In this document: positions 53,486-62,760 of the stretch, piece by piece
How the letters are laid out: each line of letters opens with the position of its first letter
How positions within the stretch are numbered: position 1 is the stretch's first letter
Assembly: GCA_045587445.1 (NCBI GenBank)
Contig: JAZNCH010000036.1
Coordinates: forward strand, 1 to 64,000
Source of the DNA: RGIG1995 sp045587445
Lineage (GTDB): Bacteria > Bacillota > Clostridia > Oscillospirales > CAG-272
DNA: 64,000 bases
Reading direction: 5' to 3'
Made by a program: the position numbers and the translations under genes
Notes under the pieces: model-generated
Told to the model about the DNA's origin: nothing
Databases searched by the model: none
What the model saw: the letters and a program-made list of their open reading frames with translations, nothing else

Positions 53486-53565
53486 CCTTTGAAACGCACA
53501 ATTTAATTTAAGAATATTATAACAAATAATTGTGAATACAGTATGAATAAAATGATTTCTTATGC

Positions 53566-53850
53566 TTATTTTAACAAAAGAAAGAAGAACGTACACAAAA
53601 CAAAAGACAAAAAAGCTCCCAAAAGAAAGTAAATCAAACTATTCTTTTGTGTTTTGCTTTGTTCATTTTTTCCATTTTCAAAAAAGTAACTTCCTACTAT
53701 ATTATTGTTCAGTATTTTGTTTGCTTCTCTAATCATTTCTGACTCTTTAATGTTCGAAAAATCGTCCTTAATAATAAAGTACGCTTCTTCGATTATACTG
53801 TTTACACCGGGTTTCAAAACTACGGCTTTTTTCTGTGTTCCCATATACAT
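53566..53850 (-). CDS. Small protein with a C-terminal membrane helix, unknown
   Basis: A 94-residue protein preceded by GGGAGG. The first 65 residues are polar and helical (PGVNSIIEEAYFIIKDD, ESEMIREANKILNNNIVGS). The end is a membrane helix (LIYFLLGAFLSFVLCTFFFL) finishing in LLLK. It would sit in the membrane with its soluble part in the cytosol. It is divergent from spoIIR, but a sporulation role is only a guess. Not recognised. Confidence 0.65.
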   Translation of the reverse strand: MYMGTQKKAVVLKPGVNSIIEEAYFIIKDDFSNIKESEMIREANKILNNNIVGSYFFENGKNEQSKTQKNSLIYFLLGAFLSFVLCTFFFLLLK

Positions 53851-53981
53851 AGCTAAATCCTCCCTTTTTTGTGATTATTGTTTTGCATACACCAAATTAA
53901 TCAATATTAAGAAAAAATTATTTGAATAAATCAGTAATCTGTAGTCAATAATTCAAAACAGAAAGAGGTGATTTAAAATAT

Positions 53982-54584
53982 ATGAAAACAAGAATTACAT
54001 TTTGCGTATCCGTTGTTCTACTTATGTTAATTATGCCGTTTTTGCCGGTGAGAGACGAGGGGGAAATATACGAAAACACACTGCGTTTGCACGTGCTTGC
54101 TAACTCTGACAGCACCGAAGACCAAACCCTAAAGCTGCTGGTACGAGATGCTTTGGTTGAAGAGACGGCACGTTTGTCGGTTGGGTGTTCAAACCTTTCC
54201 GATGCCAAAAAAGTTTACGCCGAAAACCTTGATGATTTGCAAACTGTTGCCGAATCCGTTATACGTAATGAGGGCAAGACGGACAAGGTTAAAGTAGAAC
54301 TCAGCGAGGAATACTACCCGGAAAGACAATACGGCAACATCAGACTTCCGTCGGGCAGATATAACTCCTTAAAAGTCAGTATTGGCGAAAGCGACGGGCA
54401 AAACTGGTGGTGCGTTCTGTTTCCTCCTCTTTGCGTAGAAGCGGCAGAGGCAGAGGAAGAATTGGTTGCAACCGGATTTACTCCAAATCAAATAAAAGTG
54501 CTTACCGATTCTGAAACCCCGAAATACGTTATACGTTTTCGCATACTTGAATGGTTTGAAGATTTGGCGGATTTGTTTAGTTAA
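53982..54584 (+). CDS. spoIIR: Stage II sporulation protein R
   Basis: A 200-residue secreted signalling protein of the forespore. Signal segment: CVSVVLLMLIMPFLPV. The family core is NTLRLHVLANSDSTEDQTLKLLVRDAL, later SGRYNSLKVSIGESDGQNWWCVLFPPLC. It crosses into the intermembrane space and triggers SpoIIGA to cleave pro-SigE. AGAGGTGA precedes the start. Its stop codon overlaps the SigE stop tail to tail (shared TTAA), so the signal and its two targets are adjacent. Confidence 0.93.
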   Translation: MKTRITFCVSVVLLMLIMPFLPVRDEGEIYENTLRLHVLANSDSTEDQTLKLLVRDALVEETARLSVGCSNLSDAKKVYAENLDDLQTVAESVIRNEGKTDKVKVELSEEYYPERQYGNIRLPSGRYNSLKVSIGESDGQNWWCVLFPPLCVEAAEAEEELVATGFTPNQIKVLTDSETPKYVIRFRILEWFEDLADLFS

Positions 54585-55300
54585 ATTTTGTTGCCGATTT
54601 CCTTTTTGAGTTTTTCAATAATTCTTTTTTCGAGACGGGAAATGTAAGATTGAGAAATTCCGAGGAGATCGGCAACTTCTTTTTGCGTTTTTTCCTTTCC
54701 CGATTCCAGCCCAAACCGCAAGGTTATGATAAGCCTGTCTCTGTCGTTCAGTTCGGTTATGGCTTTTTTTACCGTCTTTCTGTCTTCGTCTATTTCAAGA
54801 TCGCTGTATACCGAATCTCCGTCAGAGCCTAAAATATCGGAAAGTAATAGTTCGTTTCCGTCCCAATCAATATTGATAGGCTCGTCTATGGATATTTCAA
54901 ATTTGTGGTTATTGATTTTTCTTATGTACATAAGTATTTCGTTTTCGATACACCGACTTGCATACGTAGCAAGTTTAATGTTCTTTTCGGGGTTGAACGT
55001 GTTTATCGCTTTGATAAGCCCGATAGTACCTATTGATATAAGGTCTTCAAGCCCGACTCCCGTATTTTCAAACTTTTTCGCTATATATACAACAAGCCTC
55101 AAATTATGCTCGACAAGCTTGTTTTTGGCATCGCTGTCGTTTAACAAAAGTTTTTTCAGACATTCGTTTTCTTCTTCGGTATCAAGCGGCGGCGGAAGCG
55201 TTTCGGGACCGTTTATGTAATATATTCCGTTCTCTTTTTTGAGAATGATTTTTTTTACGTATTCTAAAAATTTTGAGAGGGTTTTAAACATTTTTTTCAC
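54581..55300 (-). CDS. sigE: Sporulation sigma factor SigE (pro-form)
   Basis: A 239-residue sigma-70 family factor for the mother cell. An N-terminal pro-sequence of about 25-30 residues (FLEYVKKIILKKENGIYYI) ends near YYINGPETLPPPL, the region cut by SpoIIGA. Region 2 is LRLVVYIAKKFENTGVGLEDLISIGTIGLIKAINTF. Region 4 is ELNDRDRLIITLRFGLESGKEKTQKEVADLLGISQSYISRLEKR. Encoded 14 bases after spoIIGA, as in other endospore formers. No sigG follows. Confidence 0.95.
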   Translation of the reverse strand: MKKMFKTLSKFLEYVKKIILKKENGIYYINGPETLPPPLDTEEENECLKKLLLNDSDAKNKLVEHNLRLVVYIAKKFENTGVGLEDLISIGTIGLIKAINTFNPEKNIKLATYASRCIENEILMYIRKINNHKFEISIDEPINIDWDGNELLLSDILGSDGDSVYSDLEIDEDRKTVKKAITELNDRDRLIITLRFGLESGKEKTQKEVADLLGISQSYISRLEKRIIEKLKKEIGNKI

Positions 55301-55314
55301 CTTTTCATTAAAAT

Positions 55315-56196
55315 TTATTGTGTTATTTCAAGAGGAACGACGGCGGGGAAACCGCCGAAATCATTAGACTCGGGCGTTATGGCAATATAGACGTCAACAT
55401 CTTTTTCGTTAAGATTAACTTTGTCCGCCAAAAGCCCAAACAATATACTGTTACCGCCTACTGTGGATATAGGTATTATTCTGATTTTTGCAGAAAAAAT
55501 ACTGTTTTCAAGACAGCTTGTATCTTTGTTTTTAAAAAGGGGAATAAGCTCGATAGGAATAAGTTTTCGTATTCCGCTATATGAAACGATTATAACAGGC
55601 TTTCCGCTTAATGGCTCTCGTAGGAGATTTCCCGAATCAACAAGGGCTTCAAGCGTGGTTGAATTCTGATTAAAGGAAATAAAAAGGGAACAAGTCTTTT
55701 CAGCACTCTTTTTCTTTATAAGCTTTCCCGATACAAGAGAAAAAATACCGCATAGCAGAGCAAGTAAAGCTAAAATACCAAACGGCAGGTCGCCGTAAAG
55801 GACGTCAAACGTGCCGTTTATCATAAGGTTCCTTTTGTTTTGCCAAATATTAAGCAGATTACATATCGCGGTTATTCCGCCGCCAAGAGCAAAATTGACT
55901 ATGTAGAATACAACTGTATTTTTTAAAAATATAGATATTTTCTGTTTTCCGTATGCGGTAAACGTAAGCAAAAATGCCATTCCGATGCTTATAAAACCGC
56001 TTATGATTTGGCGCAAATTTAACGACAGAATTACAAGGGAGTATATAGCTCCGATAAGACTCGAGAGGGTTATTCTTTTTGAACTAAGTTTTATGTGCAT
56101 TATTTTTGCGGTAATGAAGAGGGCAAGGAAATCCATGCTGAAATTAATGATAATAAGCACGTCGCCGTATATTATTCTTTCAATAGAGCAAATCAC
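55315..56196 (-). CDS. spoIIGA: Sporulation sigma-E processing peptidase SpoIIGA
   Basis: A 293-residue membrane aspartic protease. Five helices fill residues about 10-155; the protease domain follows with the active Asp187 in LEALVDSGNLLREPLSGKP. The likely start is GTG 56194-56196, weakly placed behind AAGGCGG. It activates pro-SigE after receiving the SpoIIR signal. A sequence GTCGGTTTT about 55 bases upstream is only a poor match to a Spo0A box. Confidence 0.92.
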   Translation of the reverse strand: MICSIERIIYGDVLIIINFSMDFLALFITAKIMHIKLSSKRITLSSLIGAIYSLVILSLNLRQIISGFISIGMAFLLTFTAYGKQKISIFLKNTVVFYIVNFALGGGITAICNLLNIWQNKRNLMINGTFDVLYGDLPFGILALLALLCGIFSLVSGKLIKKKSAEKTCSLFISFNQNSTTLEALVDSGNLLREPLSGKPVIIVSYSGIRKLIPIELIPLFKNKDTSCLENSIFSAKIRIIPISTVGGNSILFGLLADKVNLNEKDVDVYIAITPESNDFGGFPAVVPLEITQ

Positions 56197-56292
56197 CCGC
56201 CTTGCTGTTTTTTGTAAGATTTATGGTATCACAAACCTTGTAAGGATTTTGTCGGTTTTGGATAGGCAAAAATAATTTTTTTATAAAAAGAT

Positions 56293-56332
56293 ACATTAAT
56301 ACATTAACAAACAACATAAATTAATGTATAAT
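56293..56332 (+). promoter_or_regulatory. Promoter of the nag genes with inverted repeat
   Basis: TTAACA (56304-56309) and TATAAT (56327-56332) are 17 bases apart. ACATTAAT (56293-56300) and ATTAATGT (56320-56327) form an inverted repeat around the -35 box and spacer, a possible repressor site. Confidence 0.6.
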
Positions 56333-56481
56333 GAATATGATAGATGATATTATATTGTATTTGTAAGAGTATGTAAAATTCAGTAGAACGCTTTATGAAT
56401 TGGTGAGATAACCGGCAAAGTACTTGTTTTTCAAGCAAGATAGTTGATAGAAATGAAAAACAGATAAGCAGTTATGACTGA

Positions 56482-56721
56482 GGCGAGGTGTTTGATGCCA
56501 AGGGTGGAATAATTACGCCGGTACCTATATACCTGCATATTCACGGATATGTGGGATAGGATTCTTCAGATGAAATTGAAAAGTGTTTGAATGATATTTT
56601 AAAGGCGATAACGAAAAACTCCGATGCTGTAATATCAATAAGTTATACAGTGGCGACATTTGTACAAGTGATAACGGTTACAACGTTGCAAAGACGGTTT
56701 GTAAATGGTAAAGAGGCATAA
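56482..56721 (+). pseudogene. nagA: Remnant of nagA (N-acetylglucosamine-6-phosphate deacetylase)
   Basis: One frame from 56482 to the TAA at 56719-56721 reads GEVFDAKGGIITPVPIYLH then IHGYVG, an in-frame TAG at 56557-56559, then DSSDEIEKCLNDILKAITKN. This matches the NagA segment DAKGG-x-(V/I)TPGFID-HIHGYGG and the following helix. A normal gene has about 380 codons; here only about 80 remain, ending FVNGKEA, which may be the original C-terminus joined by deletion. It lies directly before nagB, the normal operon order. Confidence 0.75.
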
Positions 56722-56759
56722 ACTAATAAATAAATTATATAAACGCAGAGGTAATGAAG

Positions 56760-57515
56760 ATGAAAAAAGAAATGCAATTCAACAAAATTAAAGTAATCGT
56801 ATGCGATACATACGAAGAACTTAGCGCTGAAGCAGCAGAAATAGTAGCTGCAGAAATGAAAAAGAAGCCGGAATTTGTACTCGGTCTTGCTACAGGTTCC
56901 TCTCCCGTTGGCTTGTATACAAGACTTGCTGAAAAGAATCAGGCAGGGGAGATTGACTTTGCGAAGGTGCGCACGTTTAATCTTGACGAGTATTATCCTA
57001 TTGACCCAAGTAACGACCAGAGCTACCGTTATTTTATGAACAAGAACTTGTTTAATAAGACTAACATTAAGCTTGAAAATACAAGAGTGCCCGACGGTAC
57101 GGCGGAAGATACAGATAACTTCTGTGAAAGCTATGAAGCTGATATTAAGGCTGCAGGCGGCATTGACCTTCAGGTTCTCGGTATAGGTAACAATGGTCAT
57201 ATTGGTTTTAACGAACCCTGCGATAAGTTCTACAACATTACTCACGTTGTCGAGCTTACTGATAATACAATCGAAGCAAACTCCAGATTCTTTGAATCTG
57301 CAGACCTTGTTCCCAAGAAGGCTATTACAATGGGCGTTGGTACTATTATGAATGCTAAGAAGATAGTACTTGTTGCAAACGGAAAGAACAAGGCACAGGT
57401 GCTTTACGAAGCTCTTTGCTGTGACGTAACACCTAACAATCAGTGCTCCGTTCTTCAGTACCACAACGACGTAACAATGATTCTTGACAAGGACGCAGCT
57501 TCTCTTTTGAAGTAA
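56760..57515 (+). CDS. nagB: Glucosamine-6-phosphate deaminase
   Basis: A 251-residue enzyme that converts glucosamine-6-phosphate to fructose-6-phosphate and ammonia. The start at 56760 is better spaced from AGAGG (56746-56750) than ATG 56754. Motifs: VLGLATGSSPVGLYTRL, VRTFNLDEYYPIDPSNDQSY, VLGIGNNGHIGFNEP with the catalytic His, and TMGVGTIMNAKKIVLVANG. With nagA lost, it can only act on glucosamine-6-phosphate from another source. Confidence 0.95.
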   Translation: MKKEMQFNKIKVIVCDTYEELSAEAAEIVAAEMKKKPEFVLGLATGSSPVGLYTRLAEKNQAGEIDFAKVRTFNLDEYYPIDPSNDQSYRYFMNKNLFNKTNIKLENTRVPDGTAEDTDNFCESYEADIKAAGGIDLQVLGIGNNGHIGFNEPCDKFYNITHVVELTDNTIEANSRFFESADLVPKKAITMGVGTIMNAKKIVLVANGKNKAQVLYEALCCDVTPNNQCSVLQYHNDVTMILDKDAASLLK

Positions 57516-57527
57516 TACATAGAAAGT

Positions 57528-57562
57528 AAAGGAACGGCTCCACAAAAGCTGTTCCTTTTTAT
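57528..57562 (+). terminator. Terminator of nagB
   Basis: AAAGGAACGGCT (57528-57539) pairs with AGCTGTTCCTTT (57547-57558), then TT. Confidence 0.85.
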
Positions 57563-57710
57563 TTACAAGACGAATAAGCGTATAAATGCAATTTACTACC
57601 TTGAGTGAGAGTGAATCGTTGTTTTGTCCAGTGGAAATTATATTGTACAATATTCACTGTAAAAATATATTTTTTGTGCTTTTAGAGCATAAATATTTGA
57701 AAAAAATTTA

Positions 57711-57739
57711 TTGACAACTATATTTGCAGATGATATAAT
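57711..57739 (+). promoter_or_regulatory. Promoter of the DegT-type aminotransferase gene
   Basis: TTGACA (57711-57716) and TATAAT (57734-57739), 17 bases apart: a consensus promoter. Confidence 0.8.
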
Positions 57740-57788
57740 TAATATAGATAAAGATATTTAATTTCTTTTATAAAAGGAGATTTTTACA

Positions 57789-59108
57789 ATGAAAAAGAAA
57801 GCATCGGATTTCCGTTATAACACCGGTGAAACCAGAGTTCCGTGGCCTGCAGTAGGTGAAAACTACAATGCAGCTGACCTTATGAAGGTTATTGAATTTA
57901 TGATGCAGGGACAGGGAGAAGAGTATGACAACGCACTCAAGGCTGTTGCTGACAAGATCTATGATCTTGACAAGGTATCAAGTGCTCCCGGTAAGCTCTC
58001 TCTCGACGTACACGTTCAGGCTGCTGAAGAAGCTTGTGATAAGTACCTTGAAACAGAGAACTCTCTCTTCGTAACAAATGCTACAGCAGGTTTTGAAATT
58101 GCTTACAAGTATGCAAACATCGGCCCCGGCGATGAAGTTATCGTTCCCGCTATCACATTTATCGCTACAATGGCTTATCCTCTTTCTGTTGGTGCAAAGA
58201 TCGTTATCTGTGACGTTGCTCCCAACACAATAAACATGGACCCCGAAGACCTTAAGAAGAAGCTTTCTCCCAAGACAAAGATGGTAGTTCCCGTACATAT
58301 CGGTGGTTACCCCTGTAACATGGAAGAGATCATGAAGGTTACTAAGGAATACAACAAAGACATCGTAGTTCTTGAAGACGCTGCACACGCATTCGGTGCT
58401 ATCTACAAGGGCAAGAGAATTGGTACAATCGGCGACTTCGGTTCATTCTCATTCCACGAAGTTAAGAACGTTACATCTTTCGGTGAAGGCGGTATCGTTT
58501 GCACAAACGTTGAAGAAATGCGTCCTTTGATGCCTCGTTGCAGATTCTTCGGATCTGACTTCGGCGTAAATCCCATTGACAATTGGTTCTACAACGTTGA
58601 CGCTATGCCCGGTAAATACGGTCCTTTCGTAGCTCTCAACAGCTCTACAACAGAAATTCAGGCTATCGGTCTTAAGCTTCAGGTGGCTCGTAACGAAGAA
58701 ATTATTGCTAAGAGACGTGCTAACGCTGCATACCTTACAGAAAAGTTTAAGGCTAACGACGCTATTATTCCTCAGGATATTGGCGGAGACGATGTTCTTC
58801 CTACATTCCACCTCTATTTGCTCCAGATCGATCCCGCAAAGGCCGGCGGCGACGTTCAGGTACTCAGAAAGAAACTCGAAGCTAAGGGCGTTACAAACCT
58901 TCCTCACTTCGGTCCTCTTTACAGATTCAACATACTCAAGCAGCTTGGTTATGATGTAGAAGCTATGTCTGCATCTTGCCCCGTGGCTAACGAAGTATTT
59001 GACCACAGATTCACACACCTTCCTCTCTACGGTATTGATGATGAACAGGTTGAATACATGGCAAATGCTGTTCTTGAAGCAGTTGAAGAAATGCAGAAGG
59101 GTCTTTAA
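57789..59108 (+). CDS. DegT/DnrJ/EryC1/StrS-family PLP aminotransferase
   Basis: A 439-residue PLP enzyme. The cofactor Lys226 lies in FSFHEVKNVTSFGEGG, and VLEDAAHAFGAIYKGKRIG holds the Asp and His that contact PLP. NSLFVTNATAGFEIAYKYANIGPGDEVIVPAITF is the typical N-terminal core. The family transaminates keto-sugars, but this gene stands alone with a strong promoter and codons favoured in highly expressed genes, away from any glycan cluster. The N-terminal 80 residues are longer than in most members. Substrate unknown. Confidence 0.85.
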   Translation: MKKKASDFRYNTGETRVPWPAVGENYNAADLMKVIEFMMQGQGEEYDNALKAVADKIYDLDKVSSAPGKLSLDVHVQAAEEACDKYLETENSLFVTNATAGFEIAYKYANIGPGDEVIVPAITFIATMAYPLSVGAKIVICDVAPNTINMDPEDLKKKLSPKTKMVVPVHIGGYPCNMEEIMKVTKEYNKDIVVLEDAAHAFGAIYKGKRIGTIGDFGSFSFHEVKNVTSFGEGGIVCTNVEEMRPLMPRCRFFGSDFGVNPIDNWFYNVDAMPGKYGPFVALNSSTTEIQAIGLKLQVARNEEIIAKRRANAAYLTEKFKANDAIIPQDIGGDDVLPTFHLYLLQIDPAKAGGDVQVLRKKLEAKGVTNLPHFGPLYRFNILKQLGYDVEAMSASCPVANEVFDHRFTHLPLYGIDDEQVEYMANAVLEAVEEMQKGL

Positions 59109-59148
59109 TTTCTGAATAAGAAATAATAAGATTAAATAAAGCAAAGAT

Positions 59149-59179
59149 AAGAACCGTCGATTTTGACGGTTCTTTTTTT
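59149..59179 (+). terminator. Terminator of the aminotransferase gene
   Basis: AAGAACCGTC pairs with GACGGTTCTT, followed by six T residues. Confidence 0.9.
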
Positions 59180-59207
59180 GGTGTGATAATATGTTTTGGA
59201 AAATAAA

Positions 59208-59231
59208 ACACCCTCGGAAAACCGAGGGTGT
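59208..59231 (-). terminator. Terminator of the sugar ABC ATPase gene
   Basis: ACACCCTCGG (59208-59217) pairs with CCGAGGGTGT (59222-59231); on the minus strand TTTTATTTT follows. Confidence 0.85.
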
Positions 59232-59251
59232 AATTATGTTCGTTTTTCAGA

Positions 59252-60370
59252 TTAATGAACGATGCATCTTTCTGTATCTTTATCGAAGAAGTGCATTCTG
59301 TCGATTTCGATAGCAATCTTAACTTTGTCGCCTGCTCTAACCTTTGAACGAGAAGATACACGAGCTGTAAGCTTCTGTTCGTAAGATGTGAGGTAGAGGT
59401 ATATTTCAGCACCCATAAGTTCTGTAACTTCAACGTCTGTTTCAATAACAGTTTCAGCAAACTTAGCGAGGTTTTCTTCATCATCGTACAAGCATTCGGG
59501 ACGGATACCTGCGATAATTTCTTTGCCGATGTATTCATTAAGGTTGGAGTCTTCAAACTTAGCCTTCGGAACCTTAAGTCTGTTTTCGCCAAATACGAAA
59601 TAAACGTCTTCTTCGTTCTTCTTCTTTTCGAGAGTGCCTTCGATGAAGTTCATAGGAGGTGTACCGATAAAGCCTGCAACGAAGAGGTTAACAGGAACAT
59701 CATAGAGATTTTGAGGAGAGTCAACCTGCTGAATTATACCGTCTTTCATAACAACGATTCTGGTAGCCATTGTCATAGCTTCTACCTGGTCGTGAGTTAC
59801 GTAGATAAATGTAGTACCCAGCTTCTTATGAATCTTTGTAATCTCGGTTCTCATGGTTGCACGGAGTTTAGCGTCAAGGTTTGAGAGAGGTTCGTCAAGA
59901 AGGAATACGCGGGGTTCACGAACGATCGCACGACCCAACGCAACACGCTGCTTCTGACCACCGGACAATGCCTTAGGACGTCTGTCGAGAAGGTGGCTTA
60001 TATCAAGGATACGAGCAGCTTCTTCAACGCGGCGCTTGATTTCTTCTTTGGGAGTCTTTCTGAGCTTAAGACCGAATGCCATGTTGTCAAATACTGTCAT
60101 GTGGGGATAGAGAGCGTAGTTCTGGAAAACCATCGCAATATCTCTGTCCTTAGGAGCAATATCGTTAACGAGCTTATCACCTATAAAAAGCTCGCCCTCT
60201 GTAATTTCTTCAAGTCCCGCTACCATACGGAGTGTTGTGGATTTACCGCAACCGGAAGGACCAACGAAGATAATGAATTCCTTGTCTTTTACTTCAAGAC
60301 AAAAATCGGATACAGCTGTAACGCCGCCCGGATACTTTTTGTAAATGTGTCTAAATGATAAGCCTGCCAT
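59252..60370 (-). CDS. Sugar ABC transporter ATPase, MsmK/UgpC type
   Basis: A 372-residue ATPase: Walker A VGPSGCGKSTTL, Q-loop FQNYALYPHMTV, signature LSGGQKQRVALGRAIVR, Walker B VFLLDEPLSNLDAKLR, then a C-terminal TOBE/MOE-like regulatory domain (residues about 245-372). Such solo genes encode the shared ATPase that energises several carbohydrate importers lacking their own, as MsmK does in streptococci. No permease genes are adjacent, which supports that role. Confidence 0.92.
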   Translation of the reverse strand: MAGLSFRHIYKKYPGGVTAVSDFCLEVKDKEFIIFVGPSGCGKSTTLRMVAGLEEITEGELFIGDKLVNDIAPKDRDIAMVFQNYALYPHMTVFDNMAFGLKLRKTPKEEIKRRVEEAARILDISHLLDRRPKALSGGQKQRVALGRAIVREPRVFLLDEPLSNLDAKLRATMRTEITKIHKKLGTTFIYVTHDQVEAMTMATRIVVMKDGIIQQVDSPQNLYDVPVNLFVAGFIGTPPMNFIEGTLEKKKNEEDVYFVFGENRLKVPKAKFEDSNLNEYIGKEIIAGIRPECLYDDEENLAKFAETVIETDVEVTELMGAEIYLYLTSYEQKLTARVSSRSKVRAGDKVKIAIEIDRMHFFDKDTERCIVH

Positions 60371-60589
60371 TTATAAAATCCTCCTAAGATTAATTCAGAG
60401 TACGGTTATGTCTGCCGCACTCGAAAACATACTTTTTTATCTACAATATTCTAACAAATTTCTTGCGATTTTTAAAGATGTTATTTCCCCAAATTTACAC
60501 TATATCATTTGTGCAAGTTGCATAATTTAAAATAATAAACTGTGAATACATAATTTGAAAGAATGTTGCTGAATTCTAATAAATTAGAT

Positions 60590-62746
60590 TTATATTGTAT
60601 CTTTCATAGTGAGAGCGATACGTTTCTTGTTTAGGTCAACGCTTTTTACTTTAACGTTTACCACGTCTCCTACCGAGAGAACTTCGGAAGGGTGCTTAAT
60701 AAATCTGTCCGAGATTTCCGAAATATGTACGAGACCGTCCTGATGAACACCGATGTCAACGAATGCACCGAAGTCGATAACGTTTCTGACAGTTCCCGTA
60801 AGCTGCATACCGGGGGTAAGGTCGCTCATATCCATAACATCCGTACGGAGTATAGGCTGGGGAAGGCTGTCTCTTACGTCTCTTCCGGGCTTTTCAAGTT
60901 CGTTTACTATATCTACCAAGGTTGGTTCGCCGACTTCAAGTTCTTCGCAAACTTTCTTTTGACCTTCCATATCTATCTTTATACGAAGGAGTTTTATCTT
61001 TTCGTTACCTATATCCGATTCGTCAAGACCGAACTTTTTGAGAAGTCTTCTTGCAATGCCGTAAGATTCGGGGTGAACGCCTGTGTTATCGAGAATTTCA
61101 TCAGAACCGGATACACGCAAAAAACCTGCGCACTGTTCAAATGCTTTTGCTCCAATTTTTGGAACCTTAAGTATTTGCTTTCTGTTTGTAAATTCGCCGT
61201 TTTCTTCTCTGTACTTAACGATATTCTTTGCAGAAGTCATATTAATTCCCGAAATATATGAGAGCAGAGAATAGCTTGCGGTATTTACGTCAACTCCTAC
61301 TGTGTTAACGCAGTCTTCGACGACACCTGTCAATGCCGCGTCAAGTCTTGCGGGTTTCATATCGTGCTGATACTGACCTACACCTATTGACTTCGGGTCT
61401 ATCTTAACAAGCTCTGCAAGGGGGTCTTGAAGTCTTCTTGCAATAGATACGGCACTTCTTTGGGTTACGTCAAAATCGGGGAATTCTTCTGTACCTAACT
61501 TTGAAGCCGAGTAAACGGATGCACCAGCCTCGCTGACCATAGCGTATTTTACGTCTTCGGGAATGTCCTTTAGAACGTTTGCGATAAATATTTCACTTTC
61601 TTTTGATGCTGTACCGTTGCCGATAGCAATTGTATCAACACCGTATTTTCTTATAAGCTTTTTAACCTTTTCAGCCGATTCTTCTATTCTTTCCTGCGGC
61701 TTTGTGGGATAGATAACAGCCGTATCAAGCACCTTACCTGTTTTATCTACAACAGCTAATTTACAACCTGTACGGTAACCGGGGTCATAACCCATAACCG
61801 TCTTACCTTTCAAGGGGGCAGACATAAGCAAGTTTTTAAGGTTTTCTTCAAAAAGCTTTATAGCGCCTTCGCTTGCATCGTCAAAGAGGGCTGAACGTAT
61901 CTCTCTTTCTATAGAAGGTGCGATAAGTCTGTCGTAGCTGTCCACTATAGCACCGGAAATGTATTTCTTTGCGGGGCTGTTTATATCGGTTATAACTTGA
62001 TTAAAGAGGTAGTTAAGAATAATATCGCTGTCGATGTCTATATCGGCTTTAATAAATTCTTCTTTTTCTGCACGGTTGATAGCCAAAATTCTGTGGTCGG
62101 GTAAGTCTTTGAGACTACCAGAGAAATCATAATACTGCGCATAAACAGAATCTTCTTCCTTGGTTTGTTTTGTAGTAATTTTTCCGTAACCGAAGGTAAG
62201 GCTTCTAATGCTCTTTCTGTATTCTGCGTTGTCGGAAACGTCTTCTGCAATAATATCACAAGCACCTGCTAATGCTTCTTCAACGGTGCTCACGCCTTTT
62301 TCTTCGTTTATGTATTCTTCGGCAAATTCTTCAAATGATTTTTCGTATGAAGACTTTTGTTCCATAATTAGCGCAGACAAAGGTTCGAGGCCCTTTTCTC
62401 TTGCAACCGAAGCTCTTGTTTTTCTGTGGGGCTTATAGGGACGGTAAATATCTTCGACTTCAGTAAGTATTTTTGCATCAGCCAAGGCTTTTTCAATCTC
62501 GGGTGTCATTTTGCCTTGCTCTGAAATAAGATTGAACACCTCTTCCTTTCTCTTTTGCAGATTGCGCAAATAGTTCAATCTGTCAAAGAGGTCTCTTAGT
62601 ATCTCGTCGTCAAGAGAGCCTGTAAGCTCTTTTCTGTAACGAGCAATAAAGGGGATAGTGTTACCCTCGTCGATAAGCTTAACCGTATTATCTACCTGTG
62701 TTTGTTTAATACCGAATTCCTCGGCAAGTGTCTTGTTGATATCCAT
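60590..62746 (-). CDS. tex: Tex family RNA-binding/transcription accessory protein
   Basis: A 718-residue protein. The start at 62746 follows AAAGGAG; the longer frame overlaps the upstream gene. Order: N-terminal helical part (EFGIKQTQVDNTVKLIDEG, TIPFIARYRKELTGSLDD), a YqgF-like fold (GKTVMGYDPGYRTGCKLAVVD), helix-hairpin-helix (SYLSYISGINMTSAKNIVKYREENG-like region) and a C-terminal S1 domain (GTVRNVIDFGAFVDIGVHQDGLVHISEIS). It is a conserved nucleic-acid-binding protein linked to transcription. It lies 14 bases downstream of the pseudouridine synthase gene. Confidence 0.93.
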   Translation of the reverse strand: MDINKTLAEEFGIKQTQVDNTVKLIDEGNTIPFIARYRKELTGSLDDEILRDLFDRLNYLRNLQKRKEEVFNLISEQGKMTPEIEKALADAKILTEVEDIYRPYKPHRKTRASVAREKGLEPLSALIMEQKSSYEKSFEEFAEEYINEEKGVSTVEEALAGACDIIAEDVSDNAEYRKSIRSLTFGYGKITTKQTKEEDSVYAQYYDFSGSLKDLPDHRILAINRAEKEEFIKADIDIDSDIILNYLFNQVITDINSPAKKYISGAIVDSYDRLIAPSIEREIRSALFDDASEGAIKLFEENLKNLLMSAPLKGKTVMGYDPGYRTGCKLAVVDKTGKVLDTAVIYPTKPQERIEESAEKVKKLIRKYGVDTIAIGNGTASKESEIFIANVLKDIPEDVKYAMVSEAGASVYSASKLGTEEFPDFDVTQRSAVSIARRLQDPLAELVKIDPKSIGVGQYQHDMKPARLDAALTGVVEDCVNTVGVDVNTASYSLLSYISGINMTSAKNIVKYREENGEFTNRKQILKVPKIGAKAFEQCAGFLRVSGSDEILDNTGVHPESYGIARRLLKKFGLDESDIGNEKIKLLRIKIDMEGQKKVCEELEVGEPTLVDIVNELEKPGRDVRDSLPQPILRTDVMDMSDLTPGMQLTGTVRNVIDFGAFVDIGVHQDGLVHISEISDRFIKHPSEVLSVGDVVNVKVKSVDLNKKRIALTMKDTI

Positions 62747-62760
62747 ATATGTGAACTCCT

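Noticed and set aside
56643..57650. Minus-strand frame of 335 codons
   Set aside because: Antisense to nagB; sequence has no family features and begins in the nagB terminator region.
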